Shown: piece by piece, positions 24,780-32,230 of the stretch
Numbering within the stretch: position 1 is the first letter of the stretch
How the letters are laid out: each line of letters starts with the position of its first letter
Assembly: GCF_029263155.1 (NCBI RefSeq)
Contig: NZ_JAJCYB010000047.1
Coordinates: 1 to 33,367 of the forward strand
Direction of reading: 5' to 3'
DNA: 33,367 bases
From: Pseudonocardia sp.
Lineage (GTDB): Bacteria > Actinomycetota > Actinomycetes > Mycobacteriales > Pseudonocardiaceae
Notes under the pieces: generated by a model
What the model was told of the DNA's origin: nothing
What the model saw: the letters and a program-made list of their open reading frames with translations, nothing else
The model's database searches: none
Program-made: the position numbers and the translations under genes

Positions 24780-25046
24780 ACGGATAGCCGCGGAGGCGCG
24801 GACTTCTCGTTCCAGATCCGAGATCCGGGTCGTGTTGTCGACGGTGGTCGTGCCCGGTCGGATACCGGCGTCGATCTCGGCTCGGGCGACCCAGCCAGGC
24901 AGCGTTTCCGCACTGATCCCCACCTGCTCGCTGATCCGCCGGCACGCTCCCTTACCGCTGCTGCCCGGCTCGGCCCGGGCGTCGAGCACGAGCCGGATCG
25001 CCGGCTCCCGTAGCTCGTCGGGCTACTTCCTCGGCTGCCATCGTTC
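24780..25046 (-). pseudogene. IS3-family orfA remnant
   Basis: Minus-strand reading gives PRK-stop-PDELREPAIRLVLDARAE, then GACRRISEQVGISAETLPGW and ARAEIDAGIRPGTTT, followed by DLEREVR. This is an IS3-type OrfA, but the Tyr codon after PRK is a TAG stop, the start region is shifted, and homology ends after LEREV (about 24800). No orfB remains. It marks the boundary of the CBB genes. Confidence 0.8.
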
Positions 25047-25172
25047 CGTGATCGGAGAATGGAGCCCCACCTCAACCGGGCGCTGCCCGAACTCGCCGTG
25101 CACGCCATCGAGCGCCGGCTCGCCGAGGAGGTCGATGAGCGGCTGGCTCGTGCATGCCAGGCCCAACCCCGG
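25047..25172. other. Stretch without a recognisable gene
   Basis: Between the orfA remnant and the methyltransferase. A short plus-strand frame from 25059 (67 codons) has helical, charged content but runs antisense into the methyltransferase and shows no family match. Confidence 0.35.
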
Positions 25173-25991
25173 TCAGTCTTGCCGGTGCGCAACCAAGGTG
25201 ATGGCGCCGAGGTTGTCGCGGTAGCGATGGAAGGTGCGCCAGATCCGCGTGAGGCGAGGTAGCACGGAGGGATTGGCGAGGCTGCGCCCGAGGATGGTGG
25301 CCGTCCCGCCGAGCCCCTCGTCGGCGAGAACGGTGCGGGGGTCGAGCAGGAGCAGGGGGCTGGTCTCCTCCACGTGGACGGTGAACCCGCTGCCTTCGAG
25401 CAGTGTGCACCACTCCGGGCGGGTCAGGGGCCGCGCGCCGATCCGGAGCACGCTAGTCAGGACGGTCTGGATGTCGTCCTTGGCGGCTTCGGTGAGGTTG
25501 TCCGGGGTGAGGAGAAGTTCGTGGATGCCGTAGCGCCCCGTGGGAGTCAGCAGGCGCGCCACCTCGGCGAGCACAGCAGCCTTCATGCTCGCGGGCTCGA
25601 GAGTGAGCAGCGCTTCGCCGTAGACGGCGCCGGCGCTGTCGTCGGGGAGTCCGGAGCGGTGTACGGGAGCCACGACGCATCGGTGGCCAGTGCCGTCGAG
25701 CTGGTTGCGTGCCCGGGCTGCCTCCGCCTCGCCGCGCTCGATCCCGATGTAGGAACGGGGTCGGTAGGCCAGGGCGAGCGCCGCGGTGCGCCCCAGGCCC
25801 GGCCACATCTCGACCACGTCGTCCGAGGCGGTGATCGCCAGGTTCGCGATCATCCGCTCGGACATCGCGAATCCGCCGGGCCGCATGACCTTCTTGCCCA
25901 GTCGGCCGAGCATCCAGTGTGCTGGCATGCGCGTGAGCGGGAGGCCCGCACCGAGCTCGGGCCCGGGTTGCGCGTCGTGGGTAGCGACCAT
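25173..25991 (-). CDS. Class I SAM-dependent methyltransferase
   Basis: 272 residues. N-terminal LGRLGKKVMRPGGF, then motif I DVVEMWPGLGRTAALAL at about residues 57-73 (Met-Trp in place of the usual Leu-Gly or Ala-Pro), an acidic end of beta-2 in YIGIERGE, and EVARLLTPTGRYGIHELLL as the post-motif strand. Substrate cannot be told; small-molecule or lipid methylation are both possible. Start ATG 25991. It stands alone between the orfA debris and a repeat-rich spacer, so it may be cargo of a lost element. Confidence 0.8.
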   Translation of the reverse strand: MVATHDAQPGPELGAGLPLTRMPAHWMLGRLGKKVMRPGGFAMSERMIANLAITASDDVVEMWPGLGRTAALALAYRPRSYIGIERGEAEAARARNQLDGTGHRCVVAPVHRSGLPDDSAGAVYGEALLTLEPASMKAAVLAEVARLLTPTGRYGIHELLLTPDNLTEAAKDDIQTVLTSVLRIGARPLTRPEWCTLLEGSGFTVHVEETSPLLLLDPRTVLADEGLGGTATILGRSLANPSVLPRLTRIWRTFHRYRDNLGAITLVAHRQD

Positions 25992-26046
25992 GCAGTGAGC
26001 TGGCCGAGGCCGCAGGCAAGGGCGTGGTCCCCTTGACGTAGATCAA

Positions 26047-26114
26047 CAGGAGATCAGCTGTCCGCGGACAGGGAGATAAGTTGTCCGCCAGCAGGGAGAT
26101 CAACTGTCCGCCCA
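26047..26114. repeat. Three tandem imperfect repeats of about 22 bp
   Basis: Units CAGGAGATCAGCTGTCCGCG, CAGGGAGATAAGTTGTCCGC and CAGGGAGATCAACTGTCCGC follow each other at 22-23 base steps (26047, 26069, 26092). Unit 1 includes the perfect palindrome CTGTCCGCGGACAG (26058-26071). A partial fourth unit follows (CAGGGAAGTGC, about 26115). Too few and too short for CRISPR; typical of transposase-binding sites at an element end. Confidence 0.6.
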
Positions 26115-26148
26115 CAGGGAAGTGCTGCTGTCCCTTGACAGGCCCGGT

Positions 26149-26189
26149 TGAAAACTGACAGTTCGCGGACGACAAGGGGTCGGTTTTCA
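26149..26189. repeat. Inverted repeat TGAAAACTGAC / GTCGGTTTTCA
   Basis: Arms 26149-26159 and 26179-26189 pair with one mismatch across a 19-base loop. Similar TGAAAAC-type ends occur on IS21-family elements, so this may be a relic of such an end. Confidence 0.45.
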
Positions 26190-26336
26190 GATGCCGTCGT
26201 CAGCCTCGACCGGCGCGGTCGCGATCGTCAGCGATCGAAAGGCGTCGGGTTCGTTCTGACGACAGTTCAATGAGGCTGAACCCACGGGGAACCTTAACTG
26301 GGAGGGTCGCGTATTCGTCTGCCGTGTGTTCGAGCG

Positions 26337-27926
26337 TCAGGTTCCGGCTCGGGTCGGTGCGGCGTAGCGGTTCCAGATGCCGCCGGCGTTGATGGTCTGG
26401 CGCTGGGTGGTGGTGTTGTGGAACCCGAGGGCGTCGGCGATGACCGGGGCGGGTGCCTGGAGTGCGAGTTGTCGGATGGCGCCGACGCGGGCGCGCCGCA
26501 TCGGGATCCCGAGGTTGCGTAAGCCCAGGCTGAGGCTGGTGTAGTTCAGCGGCTGGCCGGCGTGCCGGCCGGGGAACAGCCAGGGGTTGGTGCTGCCGGC
26601 GGGTCGCTGCGCGAGTAGCCGACGGACGAGGGTGGCGAACGGTTCGGGGACCGGTGCGGGCGGGTCGCCGAGGCGCAGGGTCATCGCGCCGTCGTCGTCG
26701 GTGACGATGTCGTCGATGGTGATGGTCCTGATGCGGGTGACGGGCTGGGCGTAGAGCAGCAGGACGCAGGCCGCGACCCGCATCCGCAGCGGCCCGTTCC
26801 CGCTGTCCCCGCCGTCGCCGGCGCTGTCGGCGCTGTCGGCGCCGTGGTCGGTGACGGAGCGGCGCAGCAGGTCGAGGCGTTGGGTCTGGGTGAGGGCCTC
26901 GCCGGTGGTGAACCGGGTCCGGGCGAAGGTCAGTGTCGGGAGGTTGCGGCTGGTCATGGCCCAGTTCAGGAACCCGCGTAGCGATTGCCGGCGCCCGATC
27001 TTGAGCGCGGTGTAGTAGCGGTCGAGGTCGACCTGTCCGAGCTCGCCCGGGTGGCGGCCGGTGTCGGCGAGCCAGTTGCAGAACATGGTGGCCTGGACGA
27101 ACTCGAGCCGGGCGTAGGTCCGGGCAGGAGGAGTGATCGGCTGCAGCGCGGCTTTGGTGCGCATCCGGGGTAGCTGGTGCCAGAGCCCGAACTGGCGCAG
27201 CAGCCGCTCGTGGGGATGGGCGGCGAGACCGGTGAGGCGTCGGGTCAGCCAGGCTTCGTAGTCGAGAAGCTGCTTGTCGATCTCCGGTAGCGCGCCGCAG
27301 TGGACGAGCAGCGCGCGCAGGTAGGGGACCCCGGCCTGGTCGGGGTAGGTGTTCAGGTCGGGGTGGGTCAGCGGCAGGTCCCCGGTGGCCAGGGCGCGCA
27401 GCAGGTCGCGGTTGTGCGGCTTGGTGAGCCAGACCAGCCGCCCGCCCGGGGTCGGGGTGGGGCCGGTGCTCAGCGCGGCGGCGAGCGGGACCAGGGCGGG
27501 GTCGATGTGGCCGGTACCGTTGTCGAGCAGCGCGGCGACCCGGTCGGTGACCGTACAGCGGATGCAGAGTTTGCGGTGGTAGAGCCGTCCCTCGGTTTGG
27601 CAGCGGCGGCACCGGAACACGCTGTGGATGATCCCGGCGCAGGCCGGGCAGATCGGGGAGCCGTCGGCGCCGCGGCCGGGAAGGATCCGCTGCTCACCGC
27701 AGCCGGGGCAGGGGCCGTGGATCCTCAGGGCGGCCAGGGCGCAGGTCCGGCAGAGGCGTCCCTCGGGCCAGCACCGGTAGGCGGAGTGGTCGCGTCCGCA
27801 GCGCACGCAGATCCACCGCTTCGCGCGCGGCGGCGCAGCGACGGACGTCGTGCCGGCCGTGGTCCCTGTCGTCGTGGTCGGTGCCGTGGTCGATTCGTTG
27901 TCGGGCGGGTGTGGCGGTCGGGTCAC
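26337..27926 (-). CDS. Zinc-ribbon recombinase-like protein
   Basis: 529 residues from GTG 27926, which overlaps the stop of the XRE gene (GTGA). Residues about 35-130 carry a dense set of CxxC pairs (CVRC, CRTC, CPGC, CPAC, CRRC, CIRC), enough for about three zinc ribbons. The C-terminal half resembles a tyrosine recombinase: a core-binding-like helical part, a possible Arg-I in VTRIRTITIDDI, the box ARVGAIRQLAL in place of HxxR, LGFHNTTT, and a final Tyr in WNRYA. The His of the HxxR box and the usual Lys are not evident, so catalysis is doubtful. It may be a partner or DNA-binding subunit of the neighbouring integrase. Confidence 0.65.
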   Translation of the reverse strand: MTRPPHPPDNESTTAPTTTTGTTAGTTSVAAPPRAKRWICVRCGRDHSAYRCWPEGRLCRTCALAALRIHGPCPGCGEQRILPGRGADGSPICPACAGIIHSVFRCRRCQTEGRLYHRKLCIRCTVTDRVAALLDNGTGHIDPALVPLAAALSTGPTPTPGGRLVWLTKPHNRDLLRALATGDLPLTHPDLNTYPDQAGVPYLRALLVHCGALPEIDKQLLDYEAWLTRRLTGLAAHPHERLLRQFGLWHQLPRMRTKAALQPITPPARTYARLEFVQATMFCNWLADTGRHPGELGQVDLDRYYTALKIGRRQSLRGFLNWAMTSRNLPTLTFARTRFTTGEALTQTQRLDLLRRSVTDHGADSADSAGDGGDSGNGPLRMRVAACVLLLYAQPVTRIRTITIDDIVTDDDGAMTLRLGDPPAPVPEPFATLVRRLLAQRPAGSTNPWLFPGRHAGQPLNYTSLSLGLRNLGIPMRRARVGAIRQLALQAPAPVIADALGFHNTTTQRQTINAGGIWNRYAAPTRAGT

Positions 27927-28264
27927 GGCTCGGGGCGCAGCCGGGCGCGGGTCGGGCGTAGCTCGGACGGGCCGGCGACGGCGGTCGGGCCGGTGGCGCC
28001 GGCGGTCTTGCGGGTGGTGGTGTTCTCGGCTCGGGTGGCGATGAGGTCGGCGGGGGTGACTTCGAGCAGGTCGCAGAGCGCGGCGAGCACGGGAAGCGAG
28101 AGCCGTTCGGGGGTGCCGGTGACCAGGCGGTGGATTTGGGAGGCCGACAGCGTGATGCCGCGTTCGGCGAGCAGCGGCGCGAGGTGGGTGGTGGTAAACA
28201 GCCCGCGGGTGGCCATGATCTCGCGCAGCCGCCACTGGTAGCTGACCTGGCGTCGGCGGTTCAT
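27923..28264 (-). CDS. XRE-family helix-turn-helix protein
   Basis: 113 residues. Residues 8-70 form a Cro/CI-type HTH: YQWRLREIMATRGLF, LAPLLAERGITLSASQIHRL, LPVLAALCDLLEVTPADLI. The tail is basic and Thr/Arg-rich. It overlaps the integrase fragment upstream (ATGA) and the zinc-ribbon gene downstream (GTGA), so the three were one operon. It probably regulates the module or acts as an excision factor. Confidence 0.85.
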   Translation of the reverse strand: MNRRRQVSYQWRLREIMATRGLFTTTHLAPLLAERGITLSASQIHRLVTGTPERLSLPVLAALCDLLEVTPADLIATRAENTTTRKTAGATGPTAVAGPSELRPTRARLRPEP

Positions 28265-28503
28265 CGGCTGCTCCGGTCCGGTCGCGGCCAGAGCGCCACC
28301 GCGGTCGCGGTGGTCGCCGTGGCGCCGGTTGCGGCTTGGGCGAGGGTGGCGTCCAGCGCGCGGCGCAGGGTGCGGGTGCGGAAGTCCGAGGACACGCAGG
28401 TGTAGATCGCGGTCGTGGAAGCGTGCTCGTGCCCGACCTGGTGCTGGACGAAGAGCGGGTCCCACCCGGCCTCGATCAGGTGGGTGACGTAGGAGCGGCG
28501 CAG
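28261..28503 (-). pseudogene. Tyrosine recombinase, C-terminal fragment
   Basis: The last 80 residues of an XerC/D-type integrase, with no start codon. It begins at LRRSYVTHLIEAGWDPLFVQ, just after the lost catalytic His, and continues with VGHEHASTTAIY, which holds the conserved His and the nucleophile Tyr (residue 34 of the fragment). The rest of the gene is cut off at 28503/28504, where the end of an IS21-like element begins with TGATGACGC. The fragment ends by overlapping the XRE gene. Confidence 0.85.
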
Positions 28504-28614
28504 TGATGACGCTCGCCGAAAGTGCCCAGATGTGCTCAGCGAAAGTGCTCAGCTGCGGGCGTGTTGAGGCTGCCAGTTCCTGTCTGCGGCTGCAAGATCC
28601 GCGGGCTCGGGTGA
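28504..28614. mobile_element. IS21-like element end with repeats
   Basis: Starts TGATGACGC at 28504, directly after the cut integrase. It contains two direct repeats CGAAAGTGCCCAG (28517-28529) and CGAAAGTGCTCAG (28540-28552), with a further ATGTGCTCAG between. Repeated sites at the termini are usual for IS21-family elements. The istB remnant inside (29207-29479) supports this family. Confidence 0.6.
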
Positions 28615-28815
28615 TCAGATGTGGAGCCTGCGGTGCTCGGCGACTCGGCAGGCCGGACGGCAGTAGCGGCGGGGTTGGCCGCGCTGGTTGAGCGGCATGT
28701 GGAAGGTGCGGTTGCAGAGCCAGCGGTCGCAGCGCCGGACCAGGCAGCCGGGGTGGTCCGGGCATGGCCCCGGCGCCGGGGTCGGGCTGTAACGATATTC
28801 GCCTCCGCTGCTCAT
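28615..28815 (-). CDS. Small zinc-finger-like protein in the IS21-like element
   Basis: 66 residues with eight potential zinc ligands: CPDHPGC, RRCDRWLCNRTFH and RRYCRPACRVAEH. Its start overlaps the stop of the gene upstream by four bases (28812-28815). The YCxxxCR box resembles that of the preceding protein, so they may be related. Function unknown; a passenger or regulatory protein of the element is likely. Confidence 0.65.
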   Translation of the reverse strand: MSSGGEYRYSPTPAPGPCPDHPGCLVRRCDRWLCNRTFHMPLNQRGQPRRYCRPACRVAEHRRLHI

Positions 28816-29210
28816 GGGCTTTCTCTCGTGGGAGCCGGGGCGCTGCGGCCGGCGTGGGCCGGGTAGCCGCCGCTGGTGATCCTCGTCGGGGGTGGCGCGG
28901 GGACGGCGACGCGCGCGGCAGCCGGCGTGGTGATCAGGGTGACCAGGACGATGGGCCCTCGGCAGTGCGGACAGCGCTGGACCGCGTTGACCTCGTTCGC
29001 CGCGTCGTTCCTCGTGTCGGCGTCGTTCCTCGTGGCCGGGGACGGGGTCACGGGGCGCCGGGCGCGGCGGCGGCGCCAGGCGGTGGCGCGGCAGCGCTCG
29101 GAGCAGTAGATCTGGCTGGGTTTGCGGGGGTGCGGGACGAACGACGTCGTGCAGGTCGGGCAGCGCCGTTCGGGGTCGGTCGGGGCGGGGGCGTGGGTGG
29201 AGTCGGTCAT
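28812..29210 (-). CDS. Zinc-finger-like protein downstream of istB
   Basis: 132 residues. Residues ~16-50 hold RRCPTCTTSFVPHPRKPSQI followed by YCSERCRATAWRRRRAR, a CxxC...CxxxC finger with a basic tail. A second CxxC (RCPHCRGP) is near residue 80, and the C-terminus is Ala/Pro-rich. Start overlaps the istB stop by four bases. Such genes are not part of minimal IS21 elements, so this is a passenger. DNA or RNA binding is inferred. Confidence 0.65.
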   Translation of the reverse strand: MTDSTHAPAPTDPERRCPTCTTSFVPHPRKPSQIYCSERCRATAWRRRRARRPVTPSPATRNDADTRNDAANEVNAVQRCPHCRGPIVLVTLITTPAAARVAVPAPPPTRITSGGYPAHAGRSAPAPTRESP

Positions 29211-29479
29211 GAGCGGACCGCCCGGCGCAGGTCCTCGGTGCGGGCTTGGTGGGTGCGCAGCCGGTAGAACGGGCCGTCGATGCCGAGCACGACCGCGCGT
29301 TGCAGGAGTCTGTCGAGCATGGCCGCGGTGACCATCGGGTCGCCGAGGCGGGAGGCCCAGGACGCGACCCCGAGGTTGGTGGTGAGCACGATGCTGCCCT
29401 TGAGGTGCCGTTGGGTGATCACCTGGAACAGCGCGGCGACGGCCTCCTCGGGGACGTTGAGGTAGCCCAGCTCGTCGAG
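29207..29479 (-). pseudogene. istB: istB C-terminal fragment (IS21 helper ATPase)
   Basis: 90 residues: LDELGYLNVPEEAV, LFQVITQRHLKGSIVLTTNL, DPMVTAAMLDRLLQRAVVL. This is the IstB AAA+ ATPase from the Walker B/DELGY motif onward; the P-loop half is missing. The break falls exactly at the RIT terminal palindrome (from 29480), so RIT insertion split the gene. The remaining part and istA are not in the window. Confidence 0.9.
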
Positions 29480-29591
29480 CTATGCGGATATCCGCATAGA
29501 TCGACCTATGCCGACACCGCGACTATGCCGAGACGCGGATAGTGATGGCCTGGTGACGCAGGAGATCGGCGGTTCGCAGCTCGGCATAGTC
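29480..29591. repeat. RIT terminal palindrome array
   Basis: A perfect 20-bp palindrome CTATGCGGATATCCGCATAG (29480-29499) marks the border. A perfect 12-bp inverted pair follows: GACTATGCCGAG (29521-29532) and CTCGGCATAGTC (29580-29591), the latter running into the ritC stop. Further partial copies are CCTATGCCGAC and GCGGATAGTG. Likely binding sites for the three recombinases. Confidence 0.8.
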
Positions 29592-30579
29592 ACAGGCTTT
29601 CGAGGAACGCGAGGACCTTGTCCGGCGGGCGGTAGCGGCCCCGTCGGGCGGTCGCTGGTGTGGTCAGGGCGAGGGCTTTCTCCTTGATCGTGATGTCGGC
29701 GTGGACGTAGGCGTCGGTGGACCGGACGCCGGCATGGCCGAGCCAGAGCGCGATCACCGAGGTGTCGACGCCGGCTTGCAGCAGAGTCATGGCGCAGCTG
29801 TGTCGCAGGACGTGTGGATGAACTCGCTTGCCCTGCAGCGAGGGGCATCGTTGCGCGGCGGTGCCGGCGTGGGTGCTGACCCGTAGCGCGACGGCGTCGC
29901 GGCTGAGCCGACGGCCGGTGCGGGTCGGGAACAGCGGATCGGTCGGGCGTCCGGCTCGCTCCTTGAGCCAGACACGCAGCACCGCCTCGACGGGGCCGGT
30001 GAGAGGGACCGCGCGTTGCTTGCGTCCCTTGCCCTCGCAGCGAACGTTGGCGCCGGCTCCGAGGGTGACCTCGGCGCAGTTCAGGCCGGTGAGTTCGGAG
30101 ACCCGCAGGCCGGTCTGCACGGCCAGCAACATCAAGGCACGGTCACGTCGGCCTTCCCACCGGGCCTGGTCCGGGGCGGCGAGCAGGGCGTCGATCTCGG
30201 GTGCGGTCAGGAACGTCACGATCCGCTTGTCGAACCGCTTGGGCGGGATCGCCAGGACGCGCGCGATCAGCGCCGCGTGCTCGGGATGGCGCAGGGCGGC
30301 GTAGGAGAACAACGACCGGATCGCGGTCAGGCGCACGTTGCGCGTCCTGATGCTGTTGCCCCGCTCGTGCTCGAGGTGGTGCAGGAACGCGGAGATCACC
30401 GTGGCGTCAAGGTCGTCCCAGTCCAGCACGGAGGGCAGCTTGCCGGTCTGGCGGAGGACGAACCCGAGCAGCAGCCGAAGGGTGTCGCGGTAGGCCGCAA
30501 TGGTGCGCGGGCTGGCCTGGCGCTGCTGAGCGAGCCGGTCGGTGAAGAAGGCCTGCAGCGTCGGCGCGATCAGGGTCAT
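29590..30579 (-). CDS. ritC: RIT tyrosine recombinase RitC
   Basis: 329 residues from ATG 30579, coupled to ritB (ATGA). N-terminal SAM-like core-binding domain (TIAAYRDTLRLLLGFV), then catalytic domain. Arg-I in TGLRVSELTGLN, Lys in CEGKGRKQRAVPL, HxxR in HPHVLRHSCAMTLL, HxxG-type GHAGVRSTDAYVH with His and the nucleophile Tyr. All catalytic residues are present, so it should be active in strand exchange. The stop lies within the terminal inverted repeat. Confidence 0.92.
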   Translation of the reverse strand: MTLIAPTLQAFFTDRLAQQRQASPRTIAAYRDTLRLLLGFVLRQTGKLPSVLDWDDLDATVISAFLHHLEHERGNSIRTRNVRLTAIRSLFSYAALRHPEHAALIARVLAIPPKRFDKRIVTFLTAPEIDALLAAPDQARWEGRRDRALMLLAVQTGLRVSELTGLNCAEVTLGAGANVRCEGKGRKQRAVPLTGPVEAVLRVWLKERAGRPTDPLFPTRTGRRLSRDAVALRVSTHAGTAAQRCPSLQGKRVHPHVLRHSCAMTLLQAGVDTSVIALWLGHAGVRSTDAYVHADITIKEKALALTTPATARRGRYRPPDKVLAFLESL

Positions 30580-31511
30580 GACCGCGCCTTCGCCCACGCG
30601 GTGTCCTGGCGGGCGGCGGCCAGCGCGAGCAGTTCCGGAGCGGCCGAGAGATACCAGTAGGTGTAGCGCGGCTCCCGGTGCCCGAGGTAGGTCGACAGCG
30701 CCGGGATCTTGGCGGCCACGTCCTCGCCCGACTGATACCAGCCGAGCAGGGTGGAGACCGCGAAACTGTGGCGCAGGTCGTGCAGCCGCGGAGGGTGGGG
30801 CGCGCCGGCGCCGACACCGGTGTCGTCGACCAGTTGCCGGAAGGTCTGCGAGACCACGGCGTAGAGCAGCCGCTTCCCGGTGAGGGACACGAAGAAGCTC
30901 GGGTCCTGTGGCCGAGGCTTGAGCTGATCACGCAGCCCGGCGTAGTCGTGCAGCGCCGCCATGGTGCTGGGCGCCAGGGGCACCAACCGGGACTTGCCGA
31001 ACTTCGACTCGCGGATCAACAGCACGCCCTGGGCCCAGTCGATGTCGCCGCGGTCGAGCTTGATCACCTCACCGATCCGCAGCCCGGCGACCGCGAGCAG
31101 CCCGATCAGGGTGGCGTAGGTGGCTGCGCGCAGCGGTGAGACGATCGAACAGCGGGCCCGCTCGATCACCGTGTCGATGTCGGCCGGGGAATAGATGAAC
31201 GGGCGGCGCCAGCGCTGCCGGTGTGGCATCAGGCCCAGGGGCGGGACCTCGGTGTCCGCGTCGATGCCGGCCAGGTAGCGGGCGAAGCCGCGGGCGGCGG
31301 TCATCCGCCGCGGCCCGATAGTCGTCACCCGGCCATCGGTGTTGGCCTGCTGGGCCCACGCCAGCGCCGCCTCGATCGTCACCGTGCGCGAGCCGTGGGC
31401 GTCGAGGTAGGCCACGAACCCCGGCAGCAGCCAGCCGGCCTCGGCCAGCTCGTGCCCGAGCGAACGCCGTAGCTGCAGGTAGTCGGCCAGCGCCTGCTCG
31501 AGCGCGCTCAC
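30576..31511 (-). CDS. ritB: RIT tyrosine recombinase RitB
   Basis: 311 residues from GTG 31511, overlapping the ritA stop (GTGA); the frame is open upstream, but the coupled start matches family length. Core-binding domain ALADYLQLRRSLGHELAEAG, catalytic AGLRIGEVIKLDRGDIDW (Arg), ESKFGKSRLVPL (Lys), HDLRHSFAVSTLLGW (HxxR), and a late LGHREPRYTYWYL with the His and Tyr. Appears intact. Confidence 0.92.
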   Translation of the reverse strand: MSALEQALADYLQLRRSLGHELAEAGWLLPGFVAYLDAHGSRTVTIEAALAWAQQANTDGRVTTIGPRRMTAARGFARYLAGIDADTEVPPLGLMPHRQRWRRPFIYSPADIDTVIERARCSIVSPLRAATYATLIGLLAVAGLRIGEVIKLDRGDIDWAQGVLLIRESKFGKSRLVPLAPSTMAALHDYAGLRDQLKPRPQDPSFFVSLTGKRLLYAVVSQTFRQLVDDTGVGAGAPHPPRLHDLRHSFAVSTLLGWYQSGEDVAAKIPALSTYLGHREPRYTYWYLSAAPELLALAAARQDTAWAKARS

Positions 31512-32230
31512 CGGGCTGTTCCCGGCCAGGGCTGAGCGACTCGCCGCAACGCGTCGAGATCGACCTTGGCGTAGAGGGCGGTGGTGGCCAGGTCCTGATG
31601 ACGGAGGACCTGGCTGATCGCGACCAGGCCGGCGCCGCGGGCCAGCAGCTCCCCGGCCAAGGCATGGCGCAGGCGGTGTGGCCCCACCCGTGGCAGCCCG
31701 GCTCGCGCGCACGCCCGCTCGACGACGTCGTTGACCAGGTCCGCCCGGATCGGTCCGCGAGGAGCTCGGCACGTCAGGAACAGATGCCGCGCCCCGGTGG
31801 GATAACGGACACCGGCGGACAAGTAGCCCACCAGCGCCTCACCGACCTCCGCGGGCAACGGGAGCCGGTCGTGGCGGCGCCCCTTGCCGCGGACGACGAG
31901 TTCCCCGGCCCGCCAGTCCACATCGCGCAGCTCCAGGCGTGCGATCTCGATCGAGCGCAAGCCCAGCCGCGCGAGCAGCGTCATGATCGCGAAGTTCCGG
32001 ACGCCGACGGCGCTGCTGCGGTCGCAGCTGTCGAGCAGACGTTGAACGTCCGCGGTAGTCATGGTGGGCGGGGGCAAGGTAGCCAAGCGCCACCCACCGA
32101 CCGGAGGCACGGCCGCCCCCAGCGGCAACGGCGTGATGGCCTGCAGATGCAGGAATCTCAGGATCGAGCGGAGCTCAGCCACCCGCCCCTTCGCCGACCC
32201 GGCCGAGACCCGAGCGCACTCCCGCAGCAG
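31508..32230 (-). pseudogene. ritA: RIT tyrosine recombinase RitA, 5'-truncated
   Basis: The catalytic domain is complete: ARLGLRSIEIARLELRDVDW, GKGRRHDRLPL, GPHRLRHALAGELL, LRHQDLATTALY. The N-terminal part is missing. The recognisable sequence begins near LLRECARVSAGSAKGR (about 32230), after which the strand runs into the IS3-family element. Reading continues open into the IS to an ATG at 32296, so a shortened fusion protein could be made. RitA normally has a longer N-terminal section. Confidence 0.85.

Larger units (their letters stand above)
25992..26336. other. Repeat-rich gene-free spacer
   Basis: 345 bases with no coding signal. Holds three imperfect tandem repeats (26047-26114), a palindrome and an inverted pair of TGAAAACYGAC, all listed separately. 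Looks like the terminus of one or more mobile elements. Confidence 0.5.
29480..32230 (-). mobile_element. RIT element (recombinase-in-trio), truncated
   Basis: Three tyrosine recombinase genes in one direction, each overlapping the next by four bases (31508-31511, 30576-30579), is the defining layout of RIT elements. One end is visible: the palindromic repeats at 29480-29591, placed directly against the broken istB. The other end is lost because ritA is cut at about 32231 by an IS3-family element. Confidence 0.85.

Noticed and set aside
25059..25262. Small plus-strand gene of 67 codons
   Set aside because: Overlaps the methyltransferase in antisense and has no family match or clear ribosome site.
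26047..26114. CRISPR array
   Set aside because: Only three units that abut one another, with no spacers and no cas genes.
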